Source of the DNA: Mytilus edulis
Lineage: Eukaryota; Mollusca; Bivalvia; Mytilida; Mytilidae
Direction: 5' to 3'
DNA length: 64,000 nt
NCBI RefSeq assembly: GCF_963676685.1
Contig: NC_092346.1
Coordinates: 26,859,133 to 26,923,132 of the forward strand
The stretch's first letter is position 1. Every line of letters begins with the position of its first letter. Both the position numbers and the translations under genes were made by a program. Below, piece after piece: positions 58,176 to 64,000 of this stretch. Below the pieces are notes generated by a model, which ran no database searches, was not told the origin of the DNA, and was given only the letters and a program-made list of their open reading frames with translations.

Positions 58176-58863
58176 AACTCAATTAGAAGAGATATTAACA
58201 CAAGTGAACATAACAAAATGAATAAATTTTATCTACTAGTAAGACACAATGTAAATACAAGTCCAATAAAAGAAGAGGTGATTTGACAAGCACTATACAC
58301 AGCATGGACATGCATGGATAATGAACAGTAAAGTTGGAACTTTTTATTATGGTCTTTGCATCGACTACTTACTTCGTGAATGAATGCAGGTTGTTCATGT
58401 TAATCTTTGGTAAGGTGTTGTCGTGTTGAGATGATCGTGACTTATTGTGATATTTGTCAAAATCTATGCAGAGCTACAACTCACATTATTTGCACCACGT
58501 GACTGCTATGGTTTAGTACATCATCTTCTTGACACAGTGCGTACAATCTGCTACATGATGACGATGTCATCATTTTTCTGACTAAAATTTATGGATTTAT
58601 TGATAAACAATATGTTGAAATTAATATTCAAGATATGAAACGATATTGTTTGTAGTTTATGATAACACTTATTATTTTTCAACAACTCAGGTTTTTTCCA
58701 TTTAATCGAAATGCGCTATATATTGCTGTCGAAGACTATTATAACACATTATTAACCCTTTTTTTCGTCGAAAATTTTGTAAAAAATGACATTAAATCAA
58801 AAGAAGTCATTACAAATTGGACAGATTTAAAGCTTTGAACAGTACTCAAATGTTGCAACATAT

Positions 58864-59335
58864 TTTAAACTTTTTTGTTTGCTTATCTTATCTTATCTTA
58901 ATAAGTTTTGATTTGATCATGTGTGTGTGAATTAGCCTTTCTAGTGTTCCAATCACAATGTTTTACACATTTAACTGTGAAACAACAAAATTGAAGACTT
59001 CATTTATATAGTCCTGGTGTGAAATGAATTCAGGGAAACGCAGCTTTTCTTCTTTGTTATGAACACTTTCACGCAGGTAGATACCAAAGATGGACGAAAG
59101 ATACCAAAGGGACAGTCACACTCATAAATCTAAAATAAACTGACAACGCCATGGCTAAAAATGAAAAAAGACAAACAGACAAACAATAGCACACATGACA
59201 CAACATAGAAAACTAAAGAATAAACAACATGAAAACATGAACCCCACCAAAAACTAGGTGTGATCTCAGGTGCTCCGGAAAGGTAAGCAGATCCTGCTCC
59301 ACATGTGGCACCCGTCGTGTTGCTTATGTGATAAC
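58864..59335 (+). repeat. Left arm of a 472-bp perfectly symmetric inverted repeat
   Basis: This pairs with 59484-59955: every paired position checked sums to 118819, so the arms carry no net indel. The 148-bp spacer is 59336-59483. The arm contains an R4 copy (59090-59335), a TTATC run and unique-looking sequence. Confidence 0.9.
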
Positions 59336-59483
59336 AATAGTTTCCTGACAAATCCAAATTAACACAGATTCACTTCCTTGCAACTTTATATTCTATGAAA
59401 CGATAGAATTTTCTATATGATAAATCAGTAATGACAAATGTGCCCTTTTTTGTCATCAGTAAAAGACCCCCTACTTCGCACGC

Positions 59484-59955
59484 GTTATCACATAAGCAAC
59501 ACGACGGGTGCCACATGTGGAGCAGGATCTGCTTACCTTTCCGGAGCACCTGAGATCACACCTAGTTTTTGGTGGGGTTCATGTTTTCATGTTGTTTATT
59601 CTTTAGTTTTCTATGTTGTGTCATGTGTGCTATTGTTTGTCTGTTTGTCTTTTTTCATTTTTAGCCATGGCGTTGTCAGTTTATTTTAGATTTATGAGTG
59701 TGACTGTCCCTTTGGTATCTTTCGTCCATCTTTGGTATCTACCTGCGTGAAAGTGTTCATAACAAAGAAGAAAAGCTGCGTTTCCCTGAATTCATTTCAC
59801 ACCAGGACTATATAAATGAAGTCTTCAATTTTGTTGTTTCACAGTTAAATGTGTAAAACATTGTGATTGGAACACTAGAAAGGCTAATTCACACACACAT
59901 GATCAAATCAAAACTTATTAAGATAAGATAAGATAAGCAAACAAAAAAGTTTAAA
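59484..59955 (-). repeat. Right arm of the 472-bp inverted repeat
   Basis: Reverse complement of 58864-59335. Open frames in the two arms (59130-59357 and 59438-59689) are the same R4-derived reading and not genes. Confidence 0.9.
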
Positions 59956-60214
59956 CTACTAGCATTCACAATGTTCATTGATTATGGACTGTAGTTCCAC
60001 AGACATATTTAATCTGTAAACATTTTTGTAGGAAAAAACTACATTTATGTTTACAGCATAAGTGCAGCAATGCAGAAATATATGCAGCAAAGCTCCAATT
60101 CTTCTATTTATACTATACTTTTTCAATTATAAATCTATCTAGTATTGACAGTATAATTAATAATCAAAACTTTTTTTGCCTAATCCATCAATATATTGTG
60201 TTTTTGTTTTACAG

Positions 60215-63200
60215 CTTCTGGGATTGGCTATTTTAGTGGCTGGAGCACTTTTAAAGTTCAAAGAAAATTTGGTAAATGGTTATGTGAGTGATTTCCTCAG
60301 ACAGATTCAGCTGCAGCATCTAGAAACAGACTTAGTTTCAGTGATATCTACAGTTGCCATAATATGTATCTGTGTGGGAGTGTTTGTTTTCTTATTGTCC
60401 ATGTTTGGTTGTTGTGGGGCTTGCTGTCAGCAGAAGATTCTTCTAACAAGTGTAAGTAACCATATTCATTACAATTTACAAAGGTGCATGATGGGTAATT
60501 TATTCTTTGAAAATTGAAGGAATGGATATATAGTCATTGACTGAATGAGCTGATTTTAAGTATGCAAGTCTACTATAATGATCTTCAAATTGAGTTTATG
60601 GTTGAATCTGCTGGGCTTGGCTGAATTATTGCTGAAATAACGGGCTTTGGACTTTGAAAATTTCTAGTGGAGAGTTGTTTCATTGGCATTCAAATCATAT
60701 CTTTTACCATATTTTTTTATGTTTACAGGTTTTAAAATTTCACTAAAAATAATATAGGAGATAACCAATAATAGACCTAAAGAGCAAATTTTTTTTTTTG
60801 GATTATCATGATTATTCTTTTGAAAATCTTTACAAATTTTTCAGAAAGTTTAATAAATATATATAACATTACATTCAAACAGAGGGTGTATATTATTGAT
60901 ATACAACATTGTATTTCATAAAAGAGTTTGGAACTTAAAACTGAACTTCTAAAACCATGAAAAGGAACATATGTTTGTCAGTTATTTCCTGAAAACTGAA
61001 GTGTATAAGTGGTATCTGAGTGCTGATTTCCTGCACTAGAAAAACAAAGTACTTGTCACTATATATTATATTGTTCATATCTACATAAAAAAACAAATTA
61101 TACATACTATTATAAAAAAATGTATAATATATACTCTATGGCAAACGATTTCAAACAGCTTTGACTTATAGTCAAATGACGAAAAAATCCAACCATGTTC
61201 ACAGTTTTGAACTATCATATAAGAAACATAGATAGTTTTATAATTAGACTTTCAAAACAAATGAATATCTTATCATACGACCTTACAAAAATAAAGTATT
61301 CCTTGTTTTTAAAAAAGACAATTACATTCTTATATTACCTTTCAAATTCTGCTTTGTGCAACTAACCTGTCTAACTTAAACCTCTTCCAAGATAACTCAT
61401 GTTAATTACTTGGTCAAGTTTGCGTTTTACATCTTGCTTTAAGAACAAAGCTCCCTGTCTTTCTTATTAACTGTGGGAATCTCTTATACTGAAACATGTA
61501 TAGACCTACACTAATATTTTGTACCATAAAATGTATTTTATATTCTTATTGTACTATCACTTTTCTTTTCTTTTTCAGTATTCCATTGTGGTACTAATCA
61601 TACTAGGAGCACAGATAGCAGCTGTTGTTTTAACATTCCAGTACAAAGATGAGGTAGGTCTTCACAGGATAACATTTTTCCTGTGCATTTTGATTATTGT
61701 ATAAAAATTATTATTGAAAGTTATCAAATAAAGGCAACAGTAGTATACTGCTGTTCAATAGTCATAAATAGATATAAAAAGCAAAAAACAAATCTGGGTC
61801 ACAAACCAAAACCTAGGGAACAAAGTTGGGCGGTATTTACTACCCTGGTATTTACAGAGTGGGCGGTACATGTATTTACTATCCCTGTTATTTACAGAGG
61901 ATATTTACTGCCACTACAATACTCTCCAGCTCAACTTTATTAAATGTAATCAATGATTGTATTTAATGTATGTACATGTTTGTCTGGGAAGGTTCATCTC
62001 ACCTTGACTTCATTTATTTGATTCATTGATCAGTTTCAGGTTTGCGGACACAATAGAAAATATGATAACTATATTTGCTGTATCAAATGATTGTTATGTG
62101 TACATGGTTGTTTTTCAGGATTCCTCTGTCCTTGACCTAATTTACATGGATCATTGATAGTGTAAATTTATGCGATACTTGCAGTAAAATCTTTATCTTG
62201 AAGTCTTTTCAACATAAATTCAATCATATCAGTAAAGTGGGCCAACCATTTTAGCGTACTGTTCAACTATATATATTACAATACTTAAATACCATGTATT
62301 TTTTTTTCTATTTCAGTGGCAGGGATCTGTGAAATCTGAGATGAAAACTGTGATAAAAGATAAATATAATGGTGATAATGGAACAGATATCATTTCAATG
62401 GGAATTAATGCAGCTTTCATGGAGGTAACAGGTCAACTGAATTGTTACTGAAACCCTTGGATTAATAGCTAACTTCCTTGAAGGCAGCAAATTCATCTTC
62501 CAAACAAACTAACACAATGCATTTTAATACACTAAGTTTAAATTCAAATAGTTACACAGTAATACTATACTTTTCCTAATGTTATATCAGGAACATATAT
62601 ATTGTTAAGATTTTGACGCTACCTAATTGCAGCCAATTTTATCATCAGATCAGTGTTGATAAAGGCACAATACAGAAATGGACATGTGATAAAAACATAC
62701 TCACTATTATCCTAATAATCTCTGATAATATCAATAAAATGTCATTCAAATTAAGTTATAAAGTGATGCCAGTGTATCAAACTTGTAATGTTTCACTTAA
62801 AATTTGTTATAAGTGCATTCATTTCACCACAGAAGGGTACAGAATGCAAACAGAATTATAAAAATATGGGGCTGATTGCATTACCATATTCACAAAACAG
62901 TATAAAACACTTCACATCAAATAAATCACACCTATTTTGGTCATTTTATTTGACAAAATATAACTTCTTTGTGAAAACTTGTAGTTATTTACAATTAGAA
63001 TTATGTGGCTAATTTATTGAGCAGTTCTGATTGGTTTTCAGTCAGACGCTACCAAAATCCAAAATCTTGTAAAGTCTAGTAATTTTATCAATTCTATACT
63101 GAAAAAAAAATCAGATTCATGTTACGTTAGAAGTTCTGTTCTTAGATATATACAGTTATTCTTCCACATGTAAAATAATTTTGTCTGTTTTAGTTTGATT

Positions 63201-63415
63201 GCTGCGGAGTTGACAACTACGAGGATGTAGAGCTAGCTCCAGGCTGGATTAGAACCTATACCATTGACAATCGACAGGTGACATTCAAGGCTCCCTATTT
63301 CTGCTGTAAGAATGTCGGTACAGAAACACCAGTGGTTGATTCAGGACTTTTTAAATCAGTCAATCAAACTGAATGTGCTACAGATCCAACACCTGAAAAT
63401 TCCAATTACAAGATG
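60215..63415 (+). CDS. Tetraspanin, four internal exons (partial gene)
   Basis: The exons are 60215-60451, 61579-61653, 62317-62424 and 63194-63415 (79, 25, 36 and 74 codons), all in phase 0 with GT-AG introns. Exon one gives the end of membrane segment 1 (LLGLAILVAGALLKF), the small loop, and segment 2 (VAIICICVGVFVFLLSMF) followed by the cysteine cluster GCCGACC. Exon two is segment 3. Exons three and four form the large extracellular loop, with the diagnostic FDCCGV, a second FCC pair, and TECA. NGT and NQT are possible glycosylation sites. The protein is a four-span membrane organiser. The first exon (start and half of segment 1) was not found to the left. The rest of the loop and segment 4 lie beyond the window. 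Subfamily not assigned. Confidence 0.9.
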
Positions 63416-63599
63416 GTAAAAAATATGGCATATATTTATGAATTATATTGTTTATTTAGCCTCTTTTTTAAAAAATCAAGACAAAAATCCTAGATTCATT
63501 AGCTTAACAACAGCATGTTTTTGGTCTGGCTGTGCCGTCCCAAAATATCAGTAAAATTATTAAAAAAATAACGAATTTTCAGATGAAGATTGAATATAA

Positions 63600-63690
63600 A
63601 AATAAGGAGATGTGGTATGATTACCAATGAGACAACTATCCACCAGAGTTAAATGTAGTAGATATATGTAATTATCGGCCAAGATATCCC
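63600..63690 (+). repeat. R2/R3 head in a tetraspanin intron
   Basis: AATAAGGAGATGTGGTATGA and TTACCAATGAGACAACTATC match the shared R2/R3 head. Confidence 0.75.
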
Positions 63691-63954
63691 TTATTTCTGT
63701 CTACTAATCAATTCCCCTTTATCATACAAACATTTTTTAGTTCTGTGTTCTTTTTGTCCATAAATATGTTAGCTGTATTTACCAGTGTCACTCTATGAAA
63801 CAAGTTAATTTTTTTTATTTCTATGTTTTAAGGGATTTTTTTATAGGCATACTAGCTCCCTGGCATTTAAGACTCCAGCTATTTCCTAAATAGGCCAATA
63901 GGCCAACAAATTGAAGAAGAATATAGAATTTTGAATATTTTTTTTTTATTGCAT

Positions 63955-64000
63955 AGGAAATTTCACATCAGAAAGTCCCTAATCCAATGGCAAAATCAAA
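63955..64000 (+). repeat. R5 repeat, cut by the window end
   Basis: AGAAAGTCCCTAATCCAATG and GCAAAATCAAA match the R5 start at 6516-6545. Confidence 0.75.

Larger units (their letters stand above)
57175..58571 (-). pseudogene. TRIM-like pseudogene, broken by insertions
   Basis: Bases 58290-58571 match the B-box part of TRIM gene B (55350-55640), including the CAG acceptor just before the start, but codons are shifted and zinc ligands lost. Bases 57175-57651 match the start of the propeller (54460-54800). The coiled-coil part (equivalent to 54800-55345) is missing and is replaced by 57657-58289, which holds an R2 copy and an R1 copy. A G-rich element splits the propeller part. The last blades are absent. 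Confidence 0.85.

Noticed and set aside
59130-59689. Two near-identical frames of about 80 codons on opposite strands
   Set aside because: They are the two arms of the inverted repeat read through the R4 copy, not paired genes.
61683-61943. 86-codon frame in the tetraspanin region
   Set aside because: Intronic; no membrane segment or splice sites fitting the gene.

Overview
The window is animal nuclear DNA and very AT-rich. The spliced genes with GT-AG introns, the RING-less B-box/propeller genes and the dense interspersed repeats (families carrying the GACGCGCGTTTCGTCT core, the CTAGAGGCTC start, or the CCCACCTACGAT start) together point to a bivalve mollusc, most likely a Mytilus mussel. 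The species call is inference; no database was consulted.

Genes. Five loci are supported. (1) A single-coding-exon B-box/coiled-coil/beta-propeller (TRIM-like) gene at 22251-23942 (-). (2) A small, unrecognised spliced gene whose last three exons are at 25737-27302 (+), with a poly(A) signal. (3) A nine-exon gene at 37262-49530 (-) whose exons join in frame into an 841-residue protein: an N-terminal zinc-binding region, a Mutator-type DDE transposase core and a C-terminal DEDDh 3'-5' exonuclease. It has a promoter-like CRE/E-box cluster. (4) A second TRIM-like gene at 53939-55645 (-), paralogous to the first. (5) Four exons of a tetraspanin at 60215-63415 (+), which lacks its first exon and runs off the right edge. 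Broken TRIM copies lie at 14605-14980 and 57175-58571.

Layout. 0-6.2 kb holds relics of DIRS, Penelope-like and Crypton-like elements and a 1.3-kb element with long inverted repeats that encloses a cysteine-rich coding relic. 6.4-14 kb is non-coding with dispersed repeats and a tRNA-related SINE. 14.6-22 kb is a stack of nested insertions: a tandem duplication is split by a CTAGAGG-type repeat, that repeat by a dead LINE, and the LINE by a short repeat. 22-27.4 kb has TRIM gene A, a second 1.3-kb inverted-repeat element and the small spliced gene. 27.5-37 kb has only repeats, including a 2-kb multi-palindrome. 37-50 kb is the transposase-exonuclease gene. 50-57 kb is mostly non-coding around TRIM gene B. 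57-60 kb has a TRIM pseudogene and a perfectly symmetric 472-bp-arm inverted repeat. 60-64 kb is the tetraspanin.

The genes do not form a pathway that the sequence shows. The strongest candidate for something under-described is the intact transposase-exonuclease fusion. Next are the pair of TATATGT-ended inverted-repeat elements and the small spliced gene.
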